Below are positions 50,993 to 59,655 of a stretch of 64,000 nucleotides of DNA, one piece after another (position 1 is the stretch's first letter; the number at the start of each line of letters is the position of its first letter). This DNA is from Candidatus Bariatricus faecipullorum. Its GTDB lineage: Bacteria > Bacillota > Clostridia > Lachnospirales > Lachnospiraceae. A model generated the notes under the pieces. That model had not been told where the DNA came from. It saw only the letters and a program-made list of their open reading frames with translations, and ran no database searches. The translations under genes were made by a program, and so were the position numbers. The stretch covers positions 1 to 64,000 of the forward strand of contig DWYV01000020.1 of NCBI GenBank assembly GCA_019118525.1, written 5' to 3'.

Positions 50993-51671
50993 ATTCTGCA
51001 AATACGGCATGATGAAGTTTATCGGCCATCTGGATATGATGCGTTTTTTCCAGAAGGCTCTGCGCCGGGCGGAAATCCCGGTAAAATACACAGAGGGCTA
51101 CAGCCCCCACATGGTTATGTCCTTCGCCAGTCCGCTGGGGGTGGGACTGACCAGCGACGGAGAATATTTTGACCTGGAGCTTACGGAAGAAATGGCAGAG
51201 GCGGAAGCGCTGGAGCGCCTGAACCGGGAAATGGTGGAAGGGGTAAAAGTTCTCCGGTTCTTTCCGGTTCCGGGCGATAAAAAGAATAAGGCCATGACCC
51301 TGGTGGAGGCCGCCTCCTGGACGGCTTTTCCTGCCCCCGGGCTTCTTCCGGAAAACTGGAAGAGCCTGCTTTCTTCTTTCTTTCAGCAGGAAGAGATTCT
51401 CATTACCAAGGAGACAAAACGAAGCAGCCGGGAGGTCAATATCCGGCCCCTTATCTATCAGCTGGAGCCGGAAGGAGAGTCCATTTCCATGCTTCTGGCC
51501 GCAGGAAGCCGGGAGAATCTGAAGCCGGAGCTTGTGACCGGAGCCTTCTGCAGCTGGGCCGGGATTCCGGTGACGGAATTTTCCTTTACCTACCACAAGA
51601 AGGAAACCTTTGCACGGACAGCAGATGGAGAGCTTGCGCCTCTGGATGCCCTGACCGGGGAGGAATCCTGA
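50976..51671 (+). CDS. TIGR03936/DUF2344 radical-SAM-linked protein
   Basis: A 231-residue partner of the preceding radical SAM gene; motifs include FCKYGMMKFIGHLDMMRFFQKALRRA and YTEGYSPHMVMSFASPLGVGLTS. The best start is TTG at 50976, six bases after GGGGGAGGTG; an ATG at 50958 sits on that binding site. Function unknown beyond its strict pairing. Confidence 0.88.
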   Translation: MKVRIKFCKYGMMKFIGHLDMMRFFQKALRRAEIPVKYTEGYSPHMVMSFASPLGVGLTSDGEYFDLELTEEMAEAEALERLNREMVEGVKVLRFFPVPGDKKNKAMTLVEAASWTAFPAPGLLPENWKSLLSSFFQQEEILITKETKRSSREVNIRPLIYQLEPEGESISMLLAAGSRENLKPELVTGAFCSWAGIPVTEFSFTYHKKETFARTADGELAPLDALTGEES

Positions 51672-51672
51672 T

Positions 51673-52878
51673 ATGGAGCGCAAACTGATTCTGTGCCGGT
51701 GCAGGGAGCAGTTTCTGGCGGCTCTCTGGGAAAATGGGAAAATCATGGATCTGGTGCCGGCAGATTCGGAAGAAGAAATCCGGGCCGGAAACATCTATAC
51801 CGGCAAGGTAGAAAAAGTAATCCCCGGCATGCACATGGCCTTTCTCCGTATCGCGGAGGGCGTCCAGTGCTACTACAATACCTCAGAAAATACCCGCCCT
51901 TTCTTTACCAGAAAAAGCGGCCGTCCGGACCTGGTGCCGGGCGATGAACTGATTGTCCAGATAAAAAAAGAAGGAAGCGCCAGGAAGCAGCCCATCGCCA
52001 CAGGCTGTCTGGAATTTGCCGGCGAGTATGCCGTTTTGACTTCCGGAAATACCCGGACCGGTGTTTCCAAAAAACTGAACCGGTCCGGGCGGCAGAGCCT
52101 GCTGGACTGGCTGGAAGGCTACCGGAACCGGCAGGACGGGGAACCGGAGTGGGGCGTCGTTTTGCGCACCAGCGCAGCCCACGCTACTGAGGCAGAGCTT
52201 GAGGCGGAGCTTGACAGGCTCCTGGCCGGTTACCGCCGGGTTGTGAAAGCCGGTCAGACCCGCACCTGCTTTTCCTGCCTGTACCGCGGACCTGCGCCCT
52301 GGGTATCCCTGATATCCGGTTACCGGGAAGGGCTGACGGAAATTGTCTGCGAGGAATCACTCCGAAACGAAGTGGAAGAGGCCCTTCGGGACCGTTTTCC
52401 CCAGGAGCTTTCCCTGCTGCGGGAATACCCGGACGAGGGGCTGCCCCTTGCGAAGTGTTACAGTCTGGAAACCGTGCTGGACGAGGCGCTGGGAGAGAAG
52501 GTCTGGCTGAAATCCGGCGGGTGGCTTCTCATCCAGCCCACGGAAGCCATGACCGTGATAGATGTAAATTCCGGGAAATCCATCCGGAAGAGCCGTTCTG
52601 TCCTGGAGATAAATCTGGAAGCGGCGAAAGAAATCGCCCGCCAGGTCCGGCTGCGCAATCTTTCCGGCATTATTATGACAGATTTTATCAACTTAGATGA
52701 CAGGGACGAACAAAAACAGCTTCTGGATTCCTTTCAGCGGGAGCTCTCCCTGGCGCGCCCCGCCGGTCAGGTAATCGACATGACGCCCCTGCAGCTTGTG
52801 GAAGTGACCCGGCAGAAAATCCGGGGCACGCTGAGAGAAAGTATCCGACAGAAAGGCGGTTTGCAGAAACATGAGTAA
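51673..52878 (+). CDS. rng: Ribonuclease G/E family protein
   Basis: A 401-residue RNase E/G-type endoribonuclease, shorter than RNase E and without its scaffold tail. An S1-like segment (GNIYTGKVEKVIPGMHMAFLRI, about residue 35) is followed by the DNase-I-like active region with TVIDVNSGKSIRKSRS and IIMTDFINLDDRDEQK, containing the catalytic Asp pair. It processes rRNA or mRNA. It follows the DUF2344 gene at once and overlaps ybaK by eight bases. Confidence 0.93.
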   Translation: MERKLILCRCREQFLAALWENGKIMDLVPADSEEEIRAGNIYTGKVEKVIPGMHMAFLRIAEGVQCYYNTSENTRPFFTRKSGRPDLVPGDELIVQIKKEGSARKQPIATGCLEFAGEYAVLTSGNTRTGVSKKLNRSGRQSLLDWLEGYRNRQDGEPEWGVVLRTSAAHATEAELEAELDRLLAGYRRVVKAGQTRTCFSCLYRGPAPWVSLISGYREGLTEIVCEESLRNEVEEALRDRFPQELSLLREYPDEGLPLAKCYSLETVLDEALGEKVWLKSGGWLLIQPTEAMTVIDVNSGKSIRKSRSVLEINLEAAKEIARQVRLRNLSGIIMTDFINLDDRDEQKQLLDSFQRELSLARPAGQVIDMTPLQLVEVTRQKIRGTLRESIRQKGGLQKHE

Positions 52879-53350
52879 AAAAGAAGTGAAAACCAACGCG
52901 ATGCGCATGCTGGAACGGATGAACATCCCGTATGAATTCCAGAATTATGACTGCGACGGTTTTACCGATGGCCTGGAAACAGCAGACAAGCTGGGACTGC
53001 CCCACGAACTGGTGTACAAGACCATCGTTACCACCGGGAAAAGCGGAGACCACTATGTCTTTGTCATCCCCGTGGAGCAGGAGATTGACCTGAAAAAAGC
53101 AGCCCGGGCCGTAGGAGAGAAATCCCTGGAACTGCTTCCCTTAAAGCAGCTGACCGCCGTCACCGGCTACGTCCGGGGAGGCTGTACGGCTGTGGGAATG
53201 AAAAAGCAGTTTCCCACGGTGATTGATGAATCCGCCAGAGACCTGGATGAATTCTACGTCAGCGGAGGCCGGGTAGGCACCCAGCTCAGGCTGGCTCCGG
53301 AGGGACTTAAGAAGGCGGCATCCGCCACCTATGCCGACGTTATCCGGTAA
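52871..53350 (+). CDS. ybaK: Cys-tRNA(Pro) deacylase YbaK
   Basis: A 159-residue YbaK/EbsC domain protein that removes Cys mischarged on tRNA-Pro. Motifs: MNIPYEFQNYDCDG (about 16), LVYKTIVTTGKSGDHYVFVIP with the catalytic Lys (about 43), and GGCTAVGMKKQFPTVIDES (about 100). Family length is normal. TTTGCAGAAACATGAG shows only a weak binding site, so coupling to rng is likely. Confidence 0.92.
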   Translation: MSKKEVKTNAMRMLERMNIPYEFQNYDCDGFTDGLETADKLGLPHELVYKTIVTTGKSGDHYVFVIPVEQEIDLKKAARAVGEKSLELLPLKQLTAVTGYVRGGCTAVGMKKQFPTVIDESARDLDEFYVSGGRVGTQLRLAPEGLKKAASATYADVIR

Positions 53351-53385
53351 CCTGTTTTGTGATGAAAGAGATGGAGGAACGTAAG

Positions 53386-54705
53386 ATGAAAAAGGTTGTA
53401 AAATTTGGAGGAAGTTCTCTGGCGGACGCCGGTCAGTTTAAAAAGGCGGGAGATATCATCCGTGCAGAAGAATCCAGACGGTATGTCGTCCCTTCCGCCC
53501 CGGGAAAACGTCATGTGGCGGATACCAAGGTAACCGACATGCTGTATCACTGTTATGAACTGGCCGAACAGGGGGAGGATTTTGCTTCTGCCCTGGGCGA
53601 TATCCGGAGCCGGTACGAAGAAATTGCCCGCGGGCTTTCCGTTACACTGGATTTTGCAGAGGAATTTGAACAGATTGAAAAGAATTTTTCCGCCGGAGCC
53701 GGGAAAGACTATGCCGCTTCCCGCGGGGAATATCTGAATGGGAAAATCATGTCTGCTTTTCTGGGCTTTCCTTTTGTAGATGCAGCGGATGTCATTTCTT
53801 TTGATGAAGCAGGAAATTTTTTAAGTGAAGAAACAAACCGGAAACTGCAGGAACGGCTGGAGGCCATGGACTGTGCCGTCATTCCCGGTTTTTACGGCGC
53901 ACGTCCGGACGGAAGGGTGCAGACCTTCTCCAGAGGCGGATCCGATATCACCGGTTCCCTGGTGGCCAGGGCGATTCATGCCGACGTATATGAAAACTGG
54001 ACGGACGTCTCCGGCTTTCTGATAGCCGACCCCCGGATTATCCACAATCCGGAAGTGATTGAGACCATTACCTACCGGGAACTGCGGGAGCTGGCCTATA
54101 TGGGCGCCTCCGTCCTTCATGAGGACGCCATTTTCCCGGTGCGCAAGGAAGGAATTCCGGTCAACATCCGGAACACAAACTTCCCGGACGCCCCGGGCAC
54201 CCTGATTGTAGAGGCCACCTGCCGGAAACCTAAGTACACCATTACCGGAATTGCAGGAAAAAAAGGATTTGCCGCCCTGACCATTGAAAAAGCCATGATG
54301 AATTCAGAAATCGGTTTCGGCAGAAAAGTTCTGGAAGTGTTTGAAAAACACGGCATTTCCTTTGAACACATGCCTTCCGGAATTGATACCATGACCATTT
54401 TTGTACAGCAGGATGCGTTTGAAGAGCACGAACAGCAGGTGATTGCCGGCATTCACCGCGCCGTGGAGCCGGACGAGATTGTGCTGGAATCCGACCTGGC
54501 CCTGATTGCCGTGGTAGGCCGGGGAATGAAGCAGACCCGGGGCACGGCGGGACGCATCTTTTCCGCTCTTGCCCACGCCCACATCAACGTGAAAATGATT
54601 GACCAGGGTTCCAGTGAGCTGAATATTATCATCGGCGTTCACGACCGGGATTTTGAGGCTGCTATACGTGCCATTTATGATATTTTTGTAAACATCCAGC
54701 TTTAA
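53386..54705 (+). CDS. Aspartate kinase
   Basis: A 439-residue aspartokinase catalysing the first step of the aspartate amino-acid family. KFGGSSLADAGQF (about residue 4) binds ATP, and GRVQTFSRGGSDITGSLVA (about 180) is the catalytic core. Two ACT domains (about 290-439) with KAMMNSEIGFGRKVLEVFEKHGISFEHM and VGRGMKQTRGTAG indicate feedback control by Lys or Thr. The ATG at 53386 has ATGGAGGAACGTAAG upstream. Its placement between ybaK and ribosomal genes is unusual. Confidence 0.95.
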   Translation: MKKVVKFGGSSLADAGQFKKAGDIIRAEESRRYVVPSAPGKRHVADTKVTDMLYHCYELAEQGEDFASALGDIRSRYEEIARGLSVTLDFAEEFEQIEKNFSAGAGKDYAASRGEYLNGKIMSAFLGFPFVDAADVISFDEAGNFLSEETNRKLQERLEAMDCAVIPGFYGARPDGRVQTFSRGGSDITGSLVARAIHADVYENWTDVSGFLIADPRIIHNPEVIETITYRELRELAYMGASVLHEDAIFPVRKEGIPVNIRNTNFPDAPGTLIVEATCRKPKYTITGIAGKKGFAALTIEKAMMNSEIGFGRKVLEVFEKHGISFEHMPSGIDTMTIFVQQDAFEEHEQQVIAGIHRAVEPDEIVLESDLALIAVVGRGMKQTRGTAGRIFSALAHAHINVKMIDQGSSELNIIIGVHDRDFEAAIRAIYDIFVNIQL

Positions 54706-54730
54706 ACTGTGAATCTCCATGGAAATATGA

Positions 54731-54736
54731 TATACT
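54731..54736 (+). promoter_or_regulatory. -10 box before the CBS-domain gene
   Basis: GATATACTGG contains TATACT, about 50 bases upstream of the CBS gene start and just after the aspartokinase stop. No convincing -35 box. Confidence 0.3.
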
Positions 54737-54785
54737 GGTTTCGTTCAAAAAAATGTCCGCGGGACAGGCAGGAGAGAAGGAAACT

Positions 54786-55223
54786 ATGAACATATTATTT
54801 TTCCTGAAACCCAAAAGCGAAGTTGCCTACATATATGATTATCATACGCTGCGGCAGGCCATGGAGATAATGGAATACCACAAGTATTCCTCCGTGCCGG
54901 TGATTACAAAAGACGGCAAGTATGCGGGAACCATTACGGAAGGCGACCTCCTCTGGGGACTGAAGGGACTGGACCTCCTTAATCTGAAGGAGGCGGAGAC
55001 CGTACCGGTTACACGGATAAAGCGCCGGATGGACTACCGGCCAGTACGAGCCGACGCAAATATCGAAGATTTAATCGGCCGGGCCATGGAGCAGAATTTT
55101 ATTCCCGTAGTAGACGACCAGGGAAACTTTATCGGAATCATTACGAGAAAGGATATCATTGGTTTCTGTTACGAAAAAATTCAGGAGATGGCAGAAAAGC
55201 TTTCGGAACGGAAAGAGGCATAA
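54786..55223 (+). CDS. CBS-domain protein (CbpB/DarB-like)
   Basis: A 145-residue protein consisting almost only of two CBS motifs (about residues 10-65 and 80-135; SSVPVITKDGKYAGTITEGDLL and FIPVVDDQGNFIGIITRKDII). Such stand-alone pairs bind adenine nucleotides; CbpB/DarB in Gram-positives binds c-di-AMP and regulates Rel and pyruvate carboxylase. That assignment is by length and layout. GGCAGGAGAGAAGGAAACT precedes the ATG. Confidence 0.85.
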   Translation: MNILFFLKPKSEVAYIYDYHTLRQAMEIMEYHKYSSVPVITKDGKYAGTITEGDLLWGLKGLDLLNLKEAETVPVTRIKRRMDYRPVRADANIEDLIGRAMEQNFIPVVDDQGNFIGIITRKDIIGFCYEKIQEMAEKLSERKEA

Positions 55224-55241
55224 ATTTTTTCCAAATATGTA

Positions 55242-55271
55242 TTGACTTTGTGCGGCATGCTGGGCTATAAT
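55242..55271 (+). promoter_or_regulatory. Promoter of rplU-prp-rpmA
   Basis: TTGACT (55242-55247) and a perfect TATAAT (55266-55271) are 18 bases apart. The -10 box sits in the centre of a 14/15 inverted repeat. Confidence 0.85.
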
Positions 55272-55289
55272 AATCCAGTATGCCGCACA
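55249..55289. promoter_or_regulatory. Inverted repeat centred on the L21 -10 box
   Basis: TGTGCGGCATGCTGG (55249-55263) and CCAGTATGCCGCACA (55275-55289) are complementary at 14 of 15 positions and frame the -10 sequence. Only the right arm would be transcribed, so it looks like a DNA site or a cruciform rather than an RNA hairpin. Confidence 0.7.
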
Positions 55290-55340
55290 ATGAGGTTTTA
55301 AGTTCCCCCAGGGGACACCACAATTGGCGAGTAATGATTA
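55276..55340 (+). ncRNA. Ribosomal protein L21 leader
   Basis: The 5' region of rplU reads GCCGCACAATGAGGTTTTAAG then TTCCCCCAGGGGACACCACAATTGG before AGGAGGTGCC. Its order and the CCCC/GGGG stem match the known Firmicute L21 leader, thought to mediate autoregulation. Judged by eye, without a covariance model. Confidence 0.75.
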
Positions 55341-55353
55341 CAGGAGGTGCCAT

Positions 55354-55662
55354 ATGTACGCGATTATAGCAACAGGTGGTAAACAGTACAAAGTATCCGA
55401 AGGCGATATCATTAAAGTAGAGAAACTTGGTGTGGAAGCCGGAGAGACTTATACCTTTGACCAGGTTCTCGCAGTCAGCGATAACGGCCTGAAAATCGGA
55501 ACACCGACCGTGGAAGGTGCAACCGTGGAAGCTTCCGTTGTAGAAAACGGCAAGGCGAAAAAGGTTATCGTATACAAGTACAAGAGAAAAACCGGTTACC
55601 ACAAAAAGAACGGCCACAGACAGCAGTACACCGCTGTTAAGATTGAAAAAATCAATGCTTAG
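55354..55662 (+). CDS. rplU: 50S ribosomal protein L21
   Basis: The 102-residue protein shows [18 protein letters not shown] and [17 protein letters not shown], the L21 hallmarks; it binds 23S rRNA. The ATG at 55354 follows CAGGAGGTGCCAT. First gene of the L21-Prp-L27 unit. Confidence 0.98.
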   Translation: MYAIIATGGKQYKVSEGDIIKVEKLGVEAGETYTFDQVLAVSDNGLKIGTPTVEGATVEASVVENGKAKKVIVYKYKRKTGYHKKNGHRQQYTAVKIEKINA

Positions 55663-55677
55663 GGGTGCCGTCAGTAA

Positions 55678-56010
55678 ATGATACGAGTAACTATTTATAA
55701 AGATTCCAAAGAGCAGTACACCGGATTCCGGGCGCTGGGCCATGCAGGACTCAGCGAGGCAGGGCAGGACATCGTCTGCGCGGCTGTTTCGGTTCTCACG
55801 ATAAACACCGTGAATTCCATCGAGGCTTACGCGCCGGACAAGACTTCCCTGGTATCCGACGAATCCGACGGACTGATTGATTTCCAGATTAAGGGAAATC
55901 CCTCAGAAGAGGCAGAACTTCTTCTGAAATCCATGATTCTCGGTCTGCAGGAAATTGCAGAAGATGAGAACTACAGACAGTATATGGAATTAGCTTTCGA
56001 GGAGGTGTAA
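55678..56010 (+). CDS. prp: Ribosomal-processing cysteine protease Prp
   Basis: A 110-residue protease that removes the N-terminal extension of L27. The catalytic dyad is His22 in ALGHAGLSE and Cys34 in [10 protein letters not shown]. It lies between rplU and rpmA, as always in Firmicutes, and the downstream L27 indeed has the cleavable extension. Confidence 0.96.
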   Translation: MIRVTIYKDSKEQYTGFRALGHAGLSEAGQDIVCAAVSVLTINTVNSIEAYAPDKTSLVSDESDGLIDFQIKGNPSEEAELLLKSMILGLQEIAEDENYRQYMELAFEEV

Positions 56011-56015
56011 GGAAC

Positions 56016-56300
56016 ATGATGAAATTAAATCTTCAGTTTTTTGCCCATAAAAAAGGTGTAGGTTCTACAAAGAACGGACGCGACTCTGAATCCAAGAGAC
56101 TTGGTGCAAAAAGAGCAGACGGACAGTTTGTGAAGGCCGGCAACATTCTTTACAGACAGCGCGGCACAAAGATTCATCCGGGTGTAAATGTGGGACGCGG
56201 CGGCGACGATACATTATTTGCACTGGCTGACGGTGTTGTAAGATTTGAAAGAAAAGGAAGAGACAGAAAACAGGTTTCTATCTATCCGGCGGCTGAATAA
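56016..56300 (+). CDS. rpmA: 50S ribosomal protein L27, with cleavable N-terminal extension
   Basis: The 94-residue protein starts [26 protein letters not shown] is the extension removed by Prp to expose the residues that reach the peptidyl-transferase centre. RRPGTKIHPG-like [23 protein letters not shown] follows. AGGAGGTGTAAGGAAC precedes the first of two adjacent ATG codons. Confidence 0.98.
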   Translation: MMKLNLQFFAHKKGVGSTKNGRDSESKRLGAKRADGQFVKAGNILYRQRGTKIHPGVNVGRGGDDTLFALADGVVRFERKGRDRKQVSIYPAAE

Positions 56301-56313
56301 GAGCGCATTACAA

Positions 56314-56347
56314 GAGGCAGGAGACGCGGTTCCCTGTCTCTTTTTTT
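56314..56347 (+). terminator. Terminator or attenuator between rpmA and obgE
   Basis: GAGGCAGG and CCTGTCTC (56314-56321, 56333-56340) pair with one G-T across an eleven-base loop and are followed by seven T. obgE starts 13 bases later. Confidence 0.8.
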
Positions 56348-56360
56348 CAGGAGGGACAAG

Positions 56361-57641
56361 ATGTTTGCAGACAGAGCTAAGATATACATCCGTTCCGGCA
56401 AAGGCGGAGACGGCCACCGCAGCTTCCGGCGAGAACTGTACGTTCCCAACGGCGGTCCCGATGGTGGTGACGGCGGCCGGGGCGGCGATTTGATTTTTGA
56501 GGTGGATGAAGGCCTCAACACACTGACCGATTACCGCCACAAAAGAAAGTACGCGGCAGGAGACGGGGAACCGGGCGGAAAGCGCCGCTGTCACGGAAAA
56601 GACGGAAAAGACCTGGTGCTGAAGGTGCCGGAGGGCACGGTTATCCGGGAGGCCCAGAGCGGGAAAGTTATTGCGGACATGTCCGGGGATAACCGGCGTC
56701 AGGTGATTCTTTCCGGCGGGAAGGGCGGTCTTGGCAATCAGCATTTTGCCACCGCCACCATGCAGGTTCCCAAATACGCCCAGCCGGGACAGCCGGCCAA
56801 AGAGCTGGAAGTTATCCTGGAGCTGAAAGTCATTGCCGATGTAGGGCTGATTGGATATCCCAATGTAGGAAAATCCACCCTGCTTTCCCGTGTCAGCAAT
56901 GCGGAGCCAAAAATCGGCAACTACCACTTTACAACCATCAGTCCGAATCTGGGTGTGGTAGACCTGGACGGAGCGCCCGGATTTGTCATGGCGGACATTC
57001 CGGGGCTGATAGAGGGAGCTTCCCAGGGAAGCGGCCTGGGCTACCAGTTCCTCCGTCATATTGAACGGACCCGGCTGATGATTCATGTGGTAGACGCGGC
57101 GGGAACCGAGGGAAGAGACCCGGTGGAAGACATTTACAAAATCAACGAAGAGCTGAAGGCTTATAATCCGGAGATTGCGTCCCGTCCCCAGGTGATTGCC
57201 GCCAACAAGACGGACCTGATTTCCGGGGAAGAGGACCCGGTTGCCCGGCTGAAAGCGGAGTTTGAGCCCATGGACATCCCGGTATTTCCCATTTCCGGCG
57301 CGACCGGCAAGGGAATTCGCGAACTATTATACTATGTAAGCCGGAGGCTTCAGGAAATCAATGAAAGGCCCATCGTCTTCGAACAGGAATTCTTCCCGGA
57401 AGAGGAGATTATCCATGAAAATCTTCCGTATTCGGTGGAAATTCAGGACGGCATGTATGTCGTGGAAGGACCGAAAATTGAGAAAATGCTGGGCTATACA
57501 AACCTGGATTCCGAGAAAGGCTTTGCCTTCTTCCAGAAGTTTCTCAAAGAGTCCGGAATCCTGCAGGACCTGGAAGACGCCGGCATTGAAGAGGGCGACA
57601 CTGTAAAAATGTACGGCCTGCAGTTCGACTATTACAAATAG
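56361..57641 (+). CDS. obgE: GTPase ObgE/CgtA
   Basis: Obg is an essential GTPase in 50S assembly and stress control. The 426-residue protein has the glycine-rich Obg fold (GGDGHRSFRRE, GGPDGGDGGRGGD, 1-158), the G domain with VGLIGYPNVGKSTLLSRVS (about 160), DIPGLIEGASQGSGLG (about 213), NKTDL (about 281) and an OCT domain at the C-terminus. TTCAGGAGGGACAAG is its binding site. Confidence 0.97.
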   Translation: MFADRAKIYIRSGKGGDGHRSFRRELYVPNGGPDGGDGGRGGDLIFEVDEGLNTLTDYRHKRKYAAGDGEPGGKRRCHGKDGKDLVLKVPEGTVIREAQSGKVIADMSGDNRRQVILSGGKGGLGNQHFATATMQVPKYAQPGQPAKELEVILELKVIADVGLIGYPNVGKSTLLSRVSNAEPKIGNYHFTTISPNLGVVDLDGAPGFVMADIPGLIEGASQGSGLGYQFLRHIERTRLMIHVVDAAGTEGRDPVEDIYKINEELKAYNPEIASRPQVIAANKTDLISGEEDPVARLKAEFEPMDIPVFPISGATGKGIRELLYYVSRRLQEINERPIVFEQEFFPEEEIIHENLPYSVEIQDGMYVVEGPKIEKMLGYTNLDSEKGFAFFQKFLKESGILQDLEDAGIEEGDTVKMYGLQFDYYK

Positions 57642-57690
57642 CCTGCATTTTGGCCGGTTTTACACGGAAAAATAAAAGAGGAGAATAAAC

Positions 57691-57981
57691 ATGACTTCAA
57701 AGCAGAGAGCTTACCTGAAAAGTCTGGCCATGACCATGAATCCCATCCTTCAGATAGGGAAATCCGGCGTCACTCCGGAAGTGACCGCTTCGGTCAGCGA
57801 GGCGCTGGCGGCCCGTGAACTGATTAAGATTCATGTGCTCCAGAACTGTACCTTTGATATCGGTGAAATGGCAGACACCCTGGCAGAGCGCACCCGCTCC
57901 CAGGTGGTACAGATTATCGGAAAAAAAATCGTACTTTATAAAGAAGGAAAGGACGATAAGAAAAAAATCGTTCTTCCCTGA
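57691..57981 (+). CDS. YhbY-type RNA-binding protein (CRM domain)
   Basis: A 96-residue single-domain protein of the CRM/YhbY family, associated with 50S precursor binding. It starts MTSKQRAYLKSLAMTMNPILQIGKSG and carries the GxxG loop in this region. It lies between obgE and nadD, the conserved order. Confidence 0.94.
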   Translation: MTSKQRAYLKSLAMTMNPILQIGKSGVTPEVTASVSEALAARELIKIHVLQNCTFDIGEMADTLAERTRSQVVQIIGKKIVLYKEGKDDKKKIVLP

Positions 57982-58000
57982 AAAAAGGCAGGTTCAGAAT

Positions 58001-58612
58001 ATGAAAACAGGAATTATGGGCGGAACCTTTAACCCGTTTCACAATGGACATCTGATGCTGGGAGAATATGCCTACCGGCAGTTTTTCCTGGACGAGGTCT
58101 GGTTTATGCCAAATGGCAATCCGCCCCACAAACAGAGCAGGGAAGTACTGGAGGACATGGAACACCGGCTGGAAATGACCCGGCTGGCTATTGAGGATAT
58201 CCCTTATTTCCGGCTCTGCACCTGCGAGGCAGAGCGGAAGGAGCCTTCCTATTCCTGGGAAACCATGCGTTATCTCAAAGAAAGGTATCCGGACCGGAAA
58301 TTTTATTTTATTCTGGGTGCAGATTCCCTGTTTTCCATCGAGACCTGGCGCCACCCGGAGCGGCTTATTTCCGAGGTGAGTATCCTGGCAGCATACCGGG
58401 ATGATAAAAACACACCGGAGTCCATGAACCGGCAGATTTCCCGTCTGAACCGGAAATACCACGGAGATATCCGTCTGCTCCAGACGCCGGTGCTTCCCGT
58501 TTCCTCACATGAAATCCGGGAAGGCATCCGAAACGGGAATCTGGCCGCCGGTCAGGTCCCGCAGAAAGTGGCAGATTATATTCAGAAACATCATCTTTAC
58601 AGGGGGGAATAA
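58001..58612 (+). CDS. nadD: Nicotinate-nucleotide adenylyltransferase NadD
   Basis: NadD adenylates nicotinate mononucleotide in NAD synthesis. The 203-residue protein has the nucleotidyltransferase motif GIMGGTFNPFHNGHLML (about residue 4), FYFILGADSLFSIETW (about 104) and the ISSxxIR-like PVSSHEIREGI (about 165). The ATG at 58001 follows AAAAGGCAGGTTCAGAAT; the longer frame overlaps yhbY without homology. Confidence 0.96.
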   Translation: MKTGIMGGTFNPFHNGHLMLGEYAYRQFFLDEVWFMPNGNPPHKQSREVLEDMEHRLEMTRLAIEDIPYFRLCTCEAERKEPSYSWETMRYLKERYPDRKFYFILGADSLFSIETWRHPERLISEVSILAAYRDDKNTPESMNRQISRLNRKYHGDIRLLQTPVLPVSSHEIREGIRNGNLAAGQVPQKVADYIQKHHLYRGE

Positions 58613-58614
58613 CC

Positions 58615-59241
58615 ATGACAGAGCAGTTGCTGAAGATGAAGAAAAAAGTGAAACGCTATCTGGACAAGGAACGGTACGACCATACCATTGGCGTCATGCA
58701 CACCTGTGCCTGTCTGGCCATGCGCTACGGAGCCGATATGGACGCCGCCCTGACAGCAGGACTGCTTCACGACTGCGCAAAAGGCCTTTCCAGCGAAGAA
58801 AAGCTGCGCCTCTGCAAGAAATACCATCTGGAGGTTTCCGAGGCGGAGAGAGCCAATCCCGGGCTTCTGCACGCAAAGCTGGGCGCCTTCTTTGCCTGGC
58901 AGAAATATCATGTAAAGGACAAGGCCATCCTGCGGGCGATTGCCTGCCATACAACCGGAAAGCCGAACATGAGCCTTCTGGACAAAATCCTTTACGTGGC
59001 GGACTTTATTGAACCGGGACGGTGCGAAGCCCCGAACCTTCCGGAAGTACGGGCGCTGGCCTTTGTCAATCTGGATGAATGCCTGTTCCGCATTCTGCAG
59101 GATACGCTTCTGTATCTGGAACGGAAAAAGGCAGCTCTGGACCCTGTAACAGAAAAAACCTATCAGTATTATAAAGAAAGGAGAGAAGAGCGGTATGAGC
59201 GAACTGGAACAGTCCCGCCTAATGGCAAAAACAGCCTGTAA
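58615..59241 (+). CDS. yqeK: YqeK HD-domain diadenosine tetraphosphatase
   Basis: YqeK hydrolyses Ap4A symmetrically. The 208-residue protein has HTIGVMHTCACLA-like YDHTIGVMHTC (about 22), LLHDCAKGLS (about 57) and HTTGKPNMSLLDKILYVADFIEPGR (about 113), with the HD ligands. It starts two bases after nadD, and rsfS starts within its 3' end. Confidence 0.95.
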   Translation: MTEQLLKMKKKVKRYLDKERYDHTIGVMHTCACLAMRYGADMDAALTAGLLHDCAKGLSSEEKLRLCKKYHLEVSEAERANPGLLHAKLGAFFAWQKYHVKDKAILRAIACHTTGKPNMSLLDKILYVADFIEPGRCEAPNLPEVRALAFVNLDECLFRILQDTLLYLERKKAALDPVTEKTYQYYKERREERYERTGTVPPNGKNSL

Positions 59242-59554
59242 GGCCCTGGAAGATAAAAAGGGCGAGGATATTCAGGTCATTGATATCTCCCAGGTATCCG
59301 TGCTGGCCGACTATTTTATTATTGCAAACGGAAACAGCGAAAACCAGGTACGGGCCCTGGTAGACAACGTGGTGGAAGAGATGGAAAAAGCCGGCTATTC
59401 CGTTCGTCAGCGGGAAGGCTACGGACTGGGAAGCTGGGTGCTTCTGGATTTCTCTGATATCATTGTCCATGTATTTGACAAAGAAAACCGTCTGTTTTAT
59501 GACCTGGAACGAATCTGGAGTGACGGACGGAAGATTCCCGTCAGCGATTTGTAA
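59195..59554 (+). CDS. rsfS: Ribosome silencing factor RsfS
   Basis: RsfS binds L14 and blocks subunit joining in starvation. The 119-residue protein shows DIQVIDISQVSVLADYFIIANGNSENQVRALVDNV and GYGLGSWVLLDFSDIIVHVF, the family core. ATG at 59195 follows AAAGGAGAGAAGAGCGGT and overlaps yqeK by 47 bases; its 5' codons therefore share sequence with the YqeK end. Confidence 0.95.
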   Translation: MSELEQSRLMAKTACKALEDKKGEDIQVIDISQVSVLADYFIIANGNSENQVRALVDNVVEEMEKAGYSVRQREGYGLGSWVLLDFSDIIVHVFDKENRLFYDLERIWSDGRKIPVSDL

Positions 59555-59579
59555 AAAGCATAAGAATAAGAAAATGAAA

Positions 59580-59627
59580 AAAGTGGAAATCCACGGAAGT
59601 CTATTCCGCAGGGTTTCCACTTTCTCT
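59580..59627. terminator. Bidirectional terminator between rsfS and lexA
   Basis: AAAGTGGAAA and TTTCCACTTT (59580-59589, 59614-59623) form an outer ten-base stem, with an inner GGAA/TTCC hairpin (59595-59598, 59604-59607). A and T tracts on both sides suit both converging genes. Confidence 0.75.
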
Positions 59628-59655
59628 GTCTCTATTTATTTATCAGGGAAGAAGT

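Noticed and set aside
49127..51671. Radical SAM pair as a novel natural-product system
   Set aside because: The pair is a known, widely conserved TIGR03960/TIGR03936 couple beside rng and ribosomal genes, although its chemistry is unknown.
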